A stretch of 64,000 nucleotides of DNA from Limiplasma sp031549415 (GCA_031549415.1 JAVBPU010000025.1:62001-126000), one strand, 5' to 3'. Counted from the stretch's first letter, positions 34,939 to 44,728 are shown. Notes: generated from the sequence alone by a model not told the origin. Program-made: numbers and translations.

Positions 34939-35460
34939 TTACGCAAGCTCGATTCCCACAACCTGCACCTTGAGCAGTGGCACCACTCGCTCCCAAAATA
35001 CTTCCTGGGCAAATACCACCGTGGCGCTGTTGTCGCAGGGATGAAAGGCGATGCGGGGCGTGGCGCGGACGGCGGTTTCGTAGCAGAGGGGAATGGTATA
35101 CTCCTGAGCAAAAAACAGCCCCAGCGGGCTGACGGACCCGCCCGTCAAATGCAGCAGGCCGGGCAGCGCCGTTTCCGGCGCAAAGCTGAGCCGGGACACC
35201 CCCAGTGCCTTGCTGACCACCGCCGTGCGAAAAGCGGTGTCCGGTCGGAGCAGCATCAAGTAATACTGGGTTTGCTGCCGGTTGCTGAGGAAAACATTTT
35301 TGCAATAGGTGGTCTCCGGGTCCAAAAAGGGCATAGCGAGACACTCTTCCATGGTATACGCCCTGGGATGGGTGTATTGCTGATACGCAATACCCTTTTC
35401 ATCCAGCAGCGACAGAATCCGCTCCCTTGCGCCGGTGTTTTCTGTTCGTTCCTCTTCCAT
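34939..35460 (-). CDS. YbaK/ProX-family aminoacyl-tRNA deacylase
   Basis: A 173-residue stand-alone protein related to the prolyl-tRNA synthetase editing domain, which hydrolyses mischarged tRNA. Recognisable features are the N-terminal helix with HPRAYTMEECLA, the conserved Lys in TTYCKNVFLSN, the VSKALGVSRLSFA region and the GSVSPLGLFF turn followed by a beta strand. The PrdX-type spacing suggests deacylation of tRNA-Pro. Last gene of the minus-strand island; AGAGGGAA precedes the ATG. Confidence 0.85.
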   Translation of the reverse strand: MEEERTENTGARERILSLLDEKGIAYQQYTHPRAYTMEECLAMPFLDPETTYCKNVFLSNRQQTQYYLMLLRPDTAFRTAVVSKALGVSRLSFAPETALPGLLHLTGGSVSPLGLFFAQEYTIPLCYETAVRATPRIAFHPCDNSATVVFAQEVFWERVVPLLKVQVVGIELA

Positions 35461-35519
35461 TTAGGGGGTTCCCTCTTTCAGTCTGGATACGCGCAACGCC
35501 TTGAAAAATGAAAAGCCTT

Positions 35520-36281
35520 TTATAGCTTTTTTCCGATATAAAATACATACCCGTAATACTGTTTGTATTTTTCGTAGAGCTCCGCCTCGTGCCGGTCGCT
35601 TTCCACATAGTCCTTTACGGCTTGGTTTCCCGCGTATTTTTCCAGAAGCGCTTTTCCCGCGGCCTCCCGGGGTATGAAGTAACGTTCCGTCCAGCATTGT
35701 TCCGGCAGCGCAAAGACAGCCACCATATGATACCCGGCTTTTTGCAGAATGGTGATATTCTGCCCGATGGTGTCCATATCCGGCACCGCTTCCACCCACC
35801 ATTTTTCAATTTCAGCGGGGCGTTCCTCCGTAAACCAGGTGGCGCTTGTGACGGCCACATGGCCACCCTTTTTCAGAAAGCCATGCCAATGGGTGAGGCC
35901 CTTTTCAAAGCCAATGCTGTCGATGGCCCCTTCGGACCAGATCAGGTCCAACTCCTCCTTTTGAAAGGGGAGGTTTTCCATGTTGCCCACGATCCCATGG
36001 GCCCTGTCTTGGAGCTTCCGCTTTCTGGCGTTCTCGTGAAAGATCTTGATAAACTCCGGAAAGAAATCCAGCCCCGTGATCTTTCCCTCGATCTTTTGCG
36101 CCAGAACCATAGTTTGCCCGCCGGTTCCGCAGCCTAGATCGGCAACCCTTGCGCCTTCTTTCAGCCCATCCACAAAGCTAAGCGCCTTCAGCGTCATGTC
36201 AGGGCTGCCCGGCCCCTGCCGCTCCAGCCCCACATGGGTGTCCCGGAGTAGTTCACGAAATGACATTGGTTGATTTTCCAT
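35520..36281 (-). CDS. Class I SAM-dependent methyltransferase
   Basis: A 253-residue soluble methyltransferase with motif I VADLGCGTGGQTMVLA, acidic residue GLDFFPEFI at the end of beta 2, motif for beta 4 LDLIWSEGAID and GFLKKGGHVAVTSATWF. It belongs to the broad ubiE-like group; the acceptor is unknown. AAGGAGCAAAAG precedes the ATG at 36281. Its ribosome site overlaps the stop region of the ABM gene, so the two are co-translated neighbours. Confidence 0.85.
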   Translation of the reverse strand: MENQPMSFRELLRDTHVGLERQGPGSPDMTLKALSFVDGLKEGARVADLGCGTGGQTMVLAQKIEGKITGLDFFPEFIKIFHENARKRKLQDRAHGIVGNMENLPFQKEELDLIWSEGAIDSIGFEKGLTHWHGFLKKGGHVAVTSATWFTEERPAEIEKWWVEAVPDMDTIGQNITILQKAGYHMVAVFALPEQCWTERYFIPREAAGKALLEKYAGNQAVKDYVESDRHEAELYEKYKQYYGYVFYIGKKL

Positions 36282-36295
36282 CTTTTGCTCCTTCG

Positions 36296-36604
36296 TTACG
36301 ATTGTCCGTAACTTTTTTCCACAGAAAAGACTTGCACCCGGCAGCTTTCCATGTCTATGAACGAATAAAATTCTTCGGCCCAAGGGTTCGGTTCCTCGGG
36401 TTCCATCATTCTTTGGGCATCCTCCATGCTTTCCCACATCAGCAAATCCACCCAGGTTTCGCCCTCGCGTAGCTGCTTCCATGAAATATATCCCTTTTGT
36501 TTGGACATATACTCATGGTTCAGTGCTTCTGCCGCCAGCAGAAAACCTGGTACGGAGGCTCCCTCCGCGAGATTGAACGAGATGAATAAAGCGGCATTGG
36601 ACAT
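36296..36604 (-). CDS. Antibiotic biosynthesis monooxygenase (ABM)-like small protein
   Basis: A 102-residue ferredoxin-fold dimer-type protein; the central ISWKQLREGETWVDLLMWES and following DAQRMM helix are typical of ABM/EthD-like small oxygenases and stress proteins. Start at 36604 with AAGGGAG upstream. Substrate unknown. It precedes the methyltransferase by 14 bases. A single exact TTTTCCACA 9-mer occurs at its 3-prime end. Confidence 0.65.
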   Translation of the reverse strand: MSNAALFISFNLAEGASVPGFLLAAEALNHEYMSKQKGYISWKQLREGETWVDLLMWESMEDAQRMMEPEEPNPWAEEFYSFIDMESCRVQVFSVEKSYGQS

Positions 36605-36695
36605 CGTTGTAGGCTCCCTTCTCAATCTTTATTTCGATTCCTGATGGTAGGATAACCCATGAAATATGACAACAGCGTGGCAATTGATCCATTTT

Positions 36696-37910
36696 CTAAT
36701 CCTCTTTTTTTCCTTGCGGCTCTCTTTGTTTCCCTTTCCCTCTGCCTAGGATAGACAGCAGGAAAAAGCCAACTGCGCCAACCATTCCATAGAGGGAAAA
36801 GAGTATGTAGACCTGCTGCAGGGTAAAAACCTTGGCGAAGGCCCCGTAGAGCAAACTAAAGCAAATCATGGCCACGTTTTGCCCCACCCCATAAAAGGAC
36901 AGGACCGTGGCCCGGCCTTCCTCTTTGATTTCGCTTTGCAACGCATTCACTAGCAAAATTTCCGCCGCCGCCATGCCCAAAAAGGAAAGGCCAAAGAACA
37001 AAATGGCGTATTGATTCCATACCATTGCAAAGAGCAGTAGGAAAAAGCAGGCCAGCCCGCTCAAAAGAAAAATCCGCCTCATGGAAGCTCCCTTTTTTTG
37101 GATCATGGGCGCCAGCATGTCCCCCAGCGCAACGAACACAAAGCGGACCGTTAAAATTACGCTCACCCAGAGCTCGTTCAGTTGAAAATCATGGATGATG
37201 AGGGCGTCAAATTCATCCAGATAGCTTCCAAGCCCCACAAAAAACACCAAAAATACAATAGACACCAGGGCCACGCGGCTCCCTTTGATAAAAGCGCTTG
37301 CCTCTTTGAGCGTTCCAAAAAAATCTGTAGGCTCTGCGGCGACCCGCTCCGCATACTCATTTTTCTCTCTGAGTTGCAAAGCAAAGAATACATTGAGAAA
37401 GCATATGGCCGCGGAGAGGAGCGCAAGGGTTTCGATGCTCATAAAGTTCGCCAGGAGGCCCGCCGACACAAGCCCCACAATTGTCCCCACATTCGCAAAA
37501 AACTGTGCTCTTCCATACACTTTGGCGAAGCTTTCCTCGCACCCATCACTCTTTAGGTTATCATAGAGCAAGCCCTCTTCTGTTCCGGAGGTAAACGCGC
37601 CCGCCACCGCCCAAAAAACAAAGCCAAGGGCAAACAAAAGGAATGTATGGGAAAAAAACCAGATCACAAAGCAAAGCCCTTGTAACACAGCGGCCAAAGC
37701 CAGCATATTCCTTCGGTTCCACCGGTCCGCCAAAACCCCGGAAGGAATTTCAAATACGATGGCAAATACGCTCCAAATCGCAAGCAACACCGCCACGTCC
37801 GTCACCGACTGTCCCCTGCGAAGAAACAAAATTGTATAGAAGGCATAGATGGGCAGGCACTGGCTGATGAATTTATAGCTGTACAGAGCCTTGACATGAA
37901 AGGTGGTCAT
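36696..37910 (-). CDS. MFS transporter
   Basis: A 404-residue protein with about 12 hydrophobic segments. The loop between TM2 and TM3 carries the MFS signature GVLADRWNRRNML (GxLaDrxgrr type), and a second half repeat is visible. This fits a drug/metabolite efflux-type major facilitator. GAGGAAA precedes the ATG. The tail is basic and Gln-rich. It starts the island on the minus strand; the ABM-methyltransferase-YbaK genes lie downstream in the same direction. Confidence 0.88.
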   Translation of the reverse strand: MTTFHVKALYSYKFISQCLPIYAFYTILFLRRGQSVTDVAVLLAIWSVFAIVFEIPSGVLADRWNRRNMLALAAVLQGLCFVIWFFSHTFLLFALGFVFWAVAGAFTSGTEEGLLYDNLKSDGCEESFAKVYGRAQFFANVGTIVGLVSAGLLANFMSIETLALLSAAICFLNVFFALQLREKNEYAERVAAEPTDFFGTLKEASAFIKGSRVALVSIVFLVFFVGLGSYLDEFDALIIHDFQLNELWVSVILTVRFVFVALGDMLAPMIQKKGASMRRIFLLSGLACFFLLLFAMVWNQYAILFFGLSFLGMAAAEILLVNALQSEIKEEGRATVLSFYGVGQNVAMICFSLLYGAFAKVFTLQQVYILFSLYGMVGAVGFFLLSILGRGKGKQREPQGKKED

Positions 37911-37960
37911 TGGTTTTCCTCAAAATCTCCATCATAGGCCGTTTCAGGCTTGGATAAATC

Positions 37961-37969
37961 ATTATACCA
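37961..37969 (-). promoter_or_regulatory. Promoter of the MFS gene
   Basis: TGGTATAAT on the minus strand, an extended -10 with consensus hexamer, about 50 bases before the start codon. Confidence 0.65.
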
Positions 37970-38062
37970 TATCTTTGCCTGTCCGTGTGTTTGTCTTTTC
38001 TCCCTCCGCCCGGCCCTGGGCTCCTCCCCCTGAGGGGCTCCCTTTTCCGACTTCCAAAAACA

Positions 38063-38071
38063 TGATATAAT
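38063..38071 (+). promoter_or_regulatory. Promoter of ispG-polC
   Basis: TGATATAAT, a consensus TGn-extended -10 about 43 bases before the ispG start. It gives ispG-polC its own transcription start on the far side of the island. Confidence 0.65.
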
Positions 38072-38113
38072 GCAAGCAAGGATTTAGCCAGGACCCCACC
38101 AAGGAGGCCTTCC

Positions 38114-39223
38114 ATGACCCACACCCGCAGCTTTTTCATTGGCAAACTGCCCATTGGCGGCGGCGCCCCAGTGTCCGTGCAGAGCATGACCAACACGGAT
38201 ACCCGGGATGCCGCGGCCACCCTGGCCCAGGTGAAGGCCCTGTATGCCGCCGGATGCGACATCGTACGGGTCAGCGTGTATGACGACGACTGCTTGCCTG
38301 CCCTTGACGCTTTGGTGGCTGGGAGCCCCGTTCCCCTGGTGGCGGACATCCACTTCCGGGCGGACTTAGCCATCGGCGCTATGGAACGGGGCGTTGCCAA
38401 GGTACGCATCAACCCCGGTAATATCGGAAGCGCGGAAGGCGTGCGCCGGGTGGCGGACTGTGCCAAGGCCCACCATGTGCCTCTCCGCATCGGGGTGAAC
38501 AGCGGCTCCGTGGAGAAAAGCATCCTGGCCCGGGAGGGCGGGGTCACGGCCCGGGGCCTGGTGGACAGCGCCCTGTCCCATGCCCGGCTGCTGGAAATGG
38601 CAGGGTTTCATGACATTGTGCTGTCCCTGAAAGCCAGCAGCGTCCCCCTGACGGTGGAAGCCTACCGCCTGGCCGCAAAAGAAACAGACTATCCCCTGCA
38701 TGTGGGGGTCACGGAAGCGGGCTTGCCCGGCGCCGGCAACATCAAAAGCGCTATTGGCATTGGTGCGCTGCTGCTGGACGGCATCGGCGATACCATTCGC
38801 GTCTCTTTGACCGGCAGCCCCCTCCCCGAGGGTCCCGCCGCCATAGAGATTCTGCAAGCGGTAGGCTTGCGAAAAAACCATGTGAATGTGGTCAGCTGCC
38901 CCACCTGCGGCCGCACCGGCGTAGACGTGGCCGCCATTGCCCTGCGGGTGCAGACAGAGCTGGCGGACATCCGGGTTCCCCTTACCGTGGCGGTGATGGG
39001 CTGTGTGGTGAACGGCCCCGGCGAAGCCTTGGAGGCGGATGTGGGCCTGGCGGGCGGCGGTCTTTCCGCTGCCGGAAGCGCGGCGGGAGGCGAAAACAGC
39101 GCCTATGCCGTGGGCGCGCTGTTTGAGCGGGGCAAGCCTCCCCAGCGGGTGGAAGGAGATCTGGCGGGACTGCTCATCGCCCGCGCCCGGGAAATTGCAA
39201 AGGCAAAAGAGGGTTCCCTTTGA
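38114..39223 (+). CDS. ispG: 4-hydroxy-3-methylbut-2-en-1-yl diphosphate synthase
   Basis: 4Fe-4S enzyme of the MEP pathway converting MEcPP to HMBPP. The 369 residues open with PVSVQSMTNTDTRD, contain RINPGNIG and GVNSGSVEK, and hold the cluster ligands in SCPTCGRTGVD and MGCVVNGPGEA. AAGGAGG precedes the ATG. A Gly/Ala-rich insert after the second Cys motif (GLAGGGLSAAGSAAGG) is slightly unusual. Its stop overlaps the polC start. Confidence 0.97.
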   Translation: MTHTRSFFIGKLPIGGGAPVSVQSMTNTDTRDAAATLAQVKALYAAGCDIVRVSVYDDDCLPALDALVAGSPVPLVADIHFRADLAIGAMERGVAKVRINPGNIGSAEGVRRVADCAKAHHVPLRIGVNSGSVEKSILAREGGVTARGLVDSALSHARLLEMAGFHDIVLSLKASSVPLTVEAYRLAAKETDYPLHVGVTEAGLPGAGNIKSAIGIGALLLDGIGDTIRVSLTGSPLPEGPAAIEILQAVGLRKNHVNVVSCPTCGRTGVDVAAIALRVQTELADIRVPLTVAVMGCVVNGPGEALEADVGLAGGGLSAAGSAAGGENSAYAVGALFERGKPPQRVEGDLAGLLIARAREIAKAKEGSL

Positions 39224-42200
39224 ATAAGCAAGAGCTGCTGCATCTGCTGGAAGAAGCGGTGCCCCCGCTGCAGGGAAAGCTTCATGTGGAGCGGGTGCTG
39301 TACAAAAAGAGCCTGAACAAGGTGTATATGAGCTTCCTGAGCGACCTGCTGGTGGCTGAGGTGGATTTTTTGGCCCTGGAGAGGAAGCTGCGGGGGGTAT
39401 TCTCCGGCGTATCCATCGCCCTGCGGATTGCTTCCCCCTCTTTGGGGGAGGATTTTTTGCAAAACATCAACCAGTACAAGCCTGTGCTGACGGATTTTTT
39501 GCGCCGCCAAAGCCCCGCCCTGTCCACCTGGATTCACGATGTGGGCTGGCAGGTGGAGCAAGGCCGTATTCTGCTCACCTGCCCGGACGAAATGGCCTTG
39601 GAGTATTTTCAGCGCCACGGCCTGGATGAAAAGCTGGCCCAGGCGGTGTGGGATATTTTCCGGCTGCGGCTGTCCATCGGCCTGACGGTCTGTGGCCAGC
39701 GGGAAGAATGGGTCCAGGAAATGCGGGAGCAGCGGGGTTTTGCCTTTGCGGAGCCTGCTCGCGAACCGGAGGAAAGAGAAGAGCCGCCTGACGCCTCAGA
39801 CCCTGCGGCGTTTGCCTCTGCCGGGGACCCAGCGCAGCCTGGGAAGCCTTCGCCTCCTGCCAAAGAAGGAAAAAGCGCTAAGACGGCCCCAAAAAGCAGC
39901 AAGCCGGAACAAGGCCCCGTGCTCAAGGGCCGCGCCATTGCGGACCCTCCCGTGCCCATCGGCGAATTGGCGGATGACAGCGGCATCGTGGTGATCGAGG
40001 GCACCCTCACCGGGCTGAACGAGCCCAAGGAACTCAAAGGCGGGGAAACCGTCCTTTGCACCTTTGCCCTGTATGACGACAGCGGCACCATCTATTGCAA
40101 GGCCTTCTACCAGTACCGTATGAAACGGGCGGGCATGGGCGAGACCCCCACACCTCCCTCTGATGACGAACGGGCCCGGGTGGCGGAGCAGCTAAAGCCC
40201 ATCCAGAACGGCATCCGGGTGCGGGTCCGGGGGGAATGCCGCACCGACCCCTTCTTGGGCGAGCTGTCCGTCAGCGTGCGGGACATGCAGCAGTGGCCTC
40301 AAAAGGAGCGGGAGGATACCGCTGCGGAAAAGCGCATTGAGCTGCACATGCATACCAACATGAGCGCCATGGACGCCACCGCCGACGCGTCGGCGCTCAT
40401 CGCCCAGGCGGCCAAATGGGGCCATCCCGCCGTGGCCATTACGGACCACGGGGTGTCCCAAGCCTTCCCCGCCGCCTTTGGGGCGGCCAAAAAGAACAAA
40501 ATCAAGCTCATCCCCGGTGTGGAGGGCTATTTGGTGGACCTGGTGCCCATCATGACGGACGCGCCTCAAAAACCCCTGTCCTCGCCCATCGTGGTGCTGG
40601 ACTTTGAAACCACCGGCCTTTCCGCCGCAGTGGACCGGATCATCGAAATTGGCGCGGTAAAGATGCAAGACGGGCAGATCGTGGACGAGCTTTCCCTCCT
40701 TTGCAGCCCAGGGGCGCCCCTAAGGCCCAAAATCACCGAAATTACAGGCATCACGGATTTGATGCTCCAGGGCAAGGAAAGCCCCGCTTCCGGCGTGGCC
40801 AAGCTGCTGGACTTCATTGGGGACTGTCCTGTGGCCGCCCATAACGCGCCCTTTGACATGGGCATGCTGCAAGCGGAGTGTGGCCGCATGGGGGTCTCCT
40901 TTCATCCTCCGGTGCTGGATACCCTCACCATGGCCCGGCGGCTGTTCCCCAAGCAAACCAGCCACCGGCTGGGGGCGGTGTGCAAGCTGCTGGGCGTATC
41001 CTTGAAAAACGCCCACCGGGCGGTGCACGATGCCGCCGCCACGGCCCAGTGCCTGCAAAAGATGTACGAGATATTGGCCGCCAGGGACGTGGAGCTTCTT
41101 TCCCACATGGAGGCCGCTGTGGCCGGCGAAAGCATGGGCCAGAGCTATCACATCATTCTGCTGGCCAAAAGCCAGAAGGGCATGGAAAACCTGAACCGGC
41201 TGATTTCCGCCAGCAACCTCCAATACTTTTACCGCCATCCCAACATGCCCCGGCATCTGATTGAGACGTACCGGGAGGGGTTGATTGTAGGCAGCGCCTG
41301 CGAGGCTGGGGAGCTGTTCCAGGCGGTGGCTGCCGAAAAACCGGAGGCGGAATTGGAGCGCATCGCTTCTTTCTATGACTACTTGGAGATTCAGCCCATT
41401 TTAAACAACCAGTTCATGCTGGCCCAGGGCCTGGCCAAGGACCAGGAGCAGCTGCGCCAGTATACCCGCCGCATCGTGGCCCTGGGGGAAAAGCTGGGCA
41501 AGCCCGTGGTGGCCACCGGGGACGTGCACTTTCACAACCCGGAGGACGCCATATACAGGACCATCCTCCAGGCGGGCCTGGGTTATGAGGATTGCGAGGA
41601 TCAGCCTCCCCTTTATTTCAAAACCACGGACGAAATGCTGCGGGAATTCGCCTACCTGGGGCCTGAAAAAGCCCGGGAAGTGGTCATTACCGCGCCTTCC
41701 GCCATCGCGGCCCAGGTGGAGGAGCTGCGGCTTTTCCCCAAGCACCCCAAGGACGAGGAAACCTTCCAGCCTTACTGGGAGGACGCTGCCCAGGACATTG
41801 AAACCATGTCCTGGACCCATGCCAAGGCCCTTTATGGAGACCCCCTGCCCTCGCTGATTGAAGCGCGCTTGCACAAGGAGCTGGGCAGCATCATTGGCTA
41901 CGGCTTTGCCACGTTGTACTCCATCGCCCAAAAGCTGGTGCAAAAGTCCCTGGAGGACGGGTACCTGGTGGGCAGCCGTGGCTCTGTGGGGTCCAGCTTT
42001 GTGGCTACTATGTGCGGCATCACCGAGGTAAACCCCCTGCCGCCCCATTACCGCTGCGATACCTGCCACAGCGTCCATTTTACCGACCCGGCCTTGGCCT
42101 CCGTGGGGGTGGACCTGCCGGACAAGCGCTGCGAATCCTGCGACAACCCGCTGGTCAAGGACGGCTTTGACATTCCCTTTGAAGTCTTTTTGGGCTTTGA

Positions 42201-43647
42201 GGGGGACAAGGTGCCGGATATTGACCTGAATTTTTCCGGAGAATACCAGACCCGGGCCCATGCCTATATCGAAACTCTGTTTGGCGAGGGCAATGTGTTC
42301 CGCGCCGGAACCATCAGCGGCCTGGCGGAAAAAACCGCTTTTGGCTTTGCGGCCAAATACTTGGAACAAAAGGGCCTTCCCGGCGGCCGCGCCCACAAAG
42401 AGCGGTTGGCGGCGGGCTGCATGGGCGTGAAGCGCACCACCGGCCAGCACCCCGGCGGCATTGTGGTGCTTCCCAAGGAGTATGACATCAACCAGTTCAC
42501 CGCCATCCAGCATCCGGCGGACGATACCAATGGCAGCACCATTACCACCCATTACGATTTCCGCAGCATGCATGACATTTTGGTGAAGCTGGACTGCCTG
42601 GGCCATGACGACCCCACCATGATCCACCGCCTGGAAGAGCTGACCGGCATCGGGTACAAGTCCATCCCGCTGGACGACAAGCAGGTGATGAGCCTGTTTC
42701 TCTCACCCATGGCCCTGGGGGTCACACCGGAGGAAATTTTATGCAACACCGGCACCTTGGGCGTGCCAGAGTTTGGCACCACCTTTGTGCAAGGCATGCT
42801 GGGCGATACAAAGCCCAGCACCATGGAGGAGCTGATCCGCATTTCCGGCCTGTCCCACGGTACGGACGTATGGCTGGGCAATGCCAAGGATTTGATCGAC
42901 AACGGCATTGCCACCCTGCGGCAATGCATCTGCACCCGGGATGATATTATGAATTATTTGATCTCCATGGATGTGGAAAGCAAAATGAGCTTTGACATTA
43001 TGGAGGCTGTCCGCAAGGGCAAAGGCCTTACGCTCACCATGGAGATGTCCATGAAGGAAAAAAATGTACCAGAATGGTTTATTGACAGTTGCAAAAAAAT
43101 CAAGTATATGTTTCCCAAGGGACATGCGGTGGCCTACGTGACCATGGCCCTTCGGGTGGCCTGGTACAAGGTGTACCACCCGCTGGCTTATTATGCCGCG
43201 TATTTTTCCATCCGCGCCGATGGCTTTGACGCTGCCACCATGCTGCTCAGCGTGGAAAGCCTCCGTTCCCTGCTTACCGAGATGGACGCCCGGGATGAAA
43301 AGCTATCCGCGAAGGAAAAGCTGGAGCAAAACGCGTACCGCATGCTGCTGGAAATGCAGGCCCGGGGCATTCGCATGTTGCCGGTGGATTTATACCAAAG
43401 CGATGCCTTTCGCTTCCTGCCAGAAAATGGGGACCTGCGCTGTCCCTTCACGGCCATTGGCGGCTTTGGCGAAGCCGCCGTCCAGGGCATTTTAGAAAGC
43501 CGTGATCCGCAAAAGCCGTATCTTTCCGTGGAGGACCTGCGGCGGCGCGCACGTCTGGGCGCCAGCACGGTGGACATGCTTCGCGGCCAGGGCGCCCTGG
43601 AGGGGCTCCCCGAAACCAGTCAAGTGGACCTGTTTTCCTTTTTGTGA
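39220..43647 (+). CDS. polC: DNA polymerase III alpha subunit, PolC type
   Basis: Replicative polymerase of low-GC Gram-positive lineages, 1475 residues. Order: N-terminal domain, low-complexity linker (about 190-235), OB domain, PHP domain split around the proofreading exonuclease (IELHMHTNMSAMDA; FDFETTGLSAAVDRIIEIGA), then the palm and fingers with VGSRGSVGSSFVATM, a four-Cys zinc knuckle (RCDTCHSVHF, RCESCDNP) and catalytic acids in VPDIDLNFSGEYQ. The start is a TTG forming TTGA with the ispG stop; GAGGG lies six bases upstream, so translation is coupled. Confidence 0.98.
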   Translation: MNKQELLHLLEEAVPPLQGKLHVERVLYKKSLNKVYMSFLSDLLVAEVDFLALERKLRGVFSGVSIALRIASPSLGEDFLQNINQYKPVLTDFLRRQSPALSTWIHDVGWQVEQGRILLTCPDEMALEYFQRHGLDEKLAQAVWDIFRLRLSIGLTVCGQREEWVQEMREQRGFAFAEPAREPEEREEPPDASDPAAFASAGDPAQPGKPSPPAKEGKSAKTAPKSSKPEQGPVLKGRAIADPPVPIGELADDSGIVVIEGTLTGLNEPKELKGGETVLCTFALYDDSGTIYCKAFYQYRMKRAGMGETPTPPSDDERARVAEQLKPIQNGIRVRVRGECRTDPFLGELSVSVRDMQQWPQKEREDTAAEKRIELHMHTNMSAMDATADASALIAQAAKWGHPAVAITDHGVSQAFPAAFGAAKKNKIKLIPGVEGYLVDLVPIMTDAPQKPLSSPIVVLDFETTGLSAAVDRIIEIGAVKMQDGQIVDELSLLCSPGAPLRPKITEITGITDLMLQGKESPASGVAKLLDFIGDCPVAAHNAPFDMGMLQAECGRMGVSFHPPVLDTLTMARRLFPKQTSHRLGAVCKLLGVSLKNAHRAVHDAAATAQCLQKMYEILAARDVELLSHMEAAVAGESMGQSYHIILLAKSQKGMENLNRLISASNLQYFYRHPNMPRHLIETYREGLIVGSACEAGELFQAVAAEKPEAELERIASFYDYLEIQPILNNQFMLAQGLAKDQEQLRQYTRRIVALGEKLGKPVVATGDVHFHNPEDAIYRTILQAGLGYEDCEDQPPLYFKTTDEMLREFAYLGPEKAREVVITAPSAIAAQVEELRLFPKHPKDEETFQPYWEDAAQDIETMSWTHAKALYGDPLPSLIEARLHKELGSIIGYGFATLYSIAQKLVQKSLEDGYLVGSRGSVGSSFVATMCGITEVNPLPPHYRCDTCHSVHFTDPALASVGVDLPDKRCESCDNPLVKDGFDIPFEVFLGFEGDKVPDIDLNFSGEYQTRAHAYIETLFGEGNVFRAGTISGLAEKTAFGFAAKYLEQKGLPGGRAHKERLAAGCMGVKRTTGQHPGGIVVLPKEYDINQFTAIQHPADDTNGSTITTHYDFRSMHDILVKLDCLGHDDPTMIHRLEELTGIGYKSIPLDDKQVMSLFLSPMALGVTPEEILCNTGTLGVPEFGTTFVQGMLGDTKPSTMEELIRISGLSHGTDVWLGNAKDLIDNGIATLRQCICTRDDIMNYLISMDVESKMSFDIMEAVRKGKGLTLTMEMSMKEKNVPEWFIDSCKKIKYMFPKGHAVAYVTMALRVAWYKVYHPLAYYAAYFSIRADGFDAATMLLSVESLRSLLTEMDARDEKLSAKEKLEQNAYRMLLEMQARGIRMLPVDLYQSDAFRFLPENGDLRCPFTAIGGFGEAAVQGILESRDPQKPYLSVEDLRRRARLGASTVDMLRGQGALEGLPETSQVDLFSFL

Positions 43648-43738
43648 CCTTGCCAAAACAAGGCAGCATCTGGTTTGGAGCATTTCGTTGTCTCATTCGT
43701 TAATTCCGGTGACACCTTTTTGAAACGGAGGAAAAGAC

Positions 43739-44728
43739 ATGAGTTTCAAACGCCTATTGGTTTTTTCTCTTTCGCTGGCGGTTCTTTTCGTTTCCTTCTC
43801 ACCCCTGGGCCTGAGCGCGTTGGCCGCCAAGCCCATGGTGGAAGTAAGCGGACTCATTACAGAAGTGATGGATGGCGGCATTCTGCTGGAGGACCTGGAG
43901 CAGGGCACGATCCTGCTCAACATTGATACAGAAACAGTGTTTGAGGGCAACTTGGCGGAGACCAGCCTTTCCAAGGGCATGTACGTTTTTGGGAAATACA
44001 ATGGCATTTTAACCCGCAGCCAGCCCGCCCAGGCCCATGCGGACCGGCTGGGTTGCTATACCCTTACAGGCACGGTGGCTGAGGCTTTGGATGGTACGGC
44101 GCTGCTCACCGGGGACCCTGTCTATGGGGATGCCCTGGTGCGCCTAGGGGACCATATGCCCCATGTGTTTGGCGGCGTGCCCATCACCGTCTACTACAAC
44201 GGCACCATGGCCCTCAGCTACCCGCCGGAGGTAGACGCCAGCTATGTGGTGGTTCCCACCCTGACCGGCTCCGTCAAGGAAGTACAGGAAAGCAGCCTTT
44301 CCCTGGTGGCTGGCGATGGCCAGGAGTATACCGTACAAGTGGATGGGCTCACCTTCTTGCCAAGCGCCTGGTTTGACCATGCGCTGGTGGGCAAACGCGT
44401 CACCGTATACTATGACGGCACCCTGACAAATGGGGATACCCTGTTGGCCTTGGAAGTGGTGGCGCCTTCCTCCATCGTGGAGGAACCCGCTACCCTGGCA
44501 ACGGAAGCGCCCGCCACGGAGGTACCGGAGGCCCTTGCAACAGAGGCGCCTGTGGATGAACCGCAGGGCGAACCCACTTTGAAGCCGGAGCCCACCGAAG
44601 CAACCCAGCCAGAAGACGAGCCGACAAGCGATCCGAAAGGCTCCGCAAGCCCCTCCCCGGTCCCTTCCGAGGGTCAGCTGGAACCGTCCGAAGAGCCAGA
44701 GCAGCCGAAAGAGCCTGAACAACCATAA
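43739..44728 (+). CDS. Secreted repeat protein with Pro/Glu/Thr-rich tail
   Basis: A 329-residue exported protein of unknown function. The signal peptide (LLVFSLSLAVLFVSF, cut near ALA-AKP) is followed by about three related beta-rich units of ~75 residues, recognisable by SGLITEVMDGG, TGTVAEALDG and TGSVKEVQES starts and recurring (V)xYNGT/YYDGT turns. The last ~85 residues are a disordered tail rich in Pro, Glu and Thr. No LPXTG sorting signal or other anchor is seen. CGGAGG precedes the ATG. Confidence 0.75.
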   Translation: MSFKRLLVFSLSLAVLFVSFSPLGLSALAAKPMVEVSGLITEVMDGGILLEDLEQGTILLNIDTETVFEGNLAETSLSKGMYVFGKYNGILTRSQPAQAHADRLGCYTLTGTVAEALDGTALLTGDPVYGDALVRLGDHMPHVFGGVPITVYYNGTMALSYPPEVDASYVVVPTLTGSVKEVQESSLSLVAGDGQEYTVQVDGLTFLPSAWFDHALVGKRVTVYYDGTLTNGDTLLALEVVAPSSIVEEPATLATEAPATEVPEALATEAPVDEPQGEPTLKPEPTEATQPEDEPTSDPKGSASPSPVPSEGQLEPSEEPEQPKEPEQP

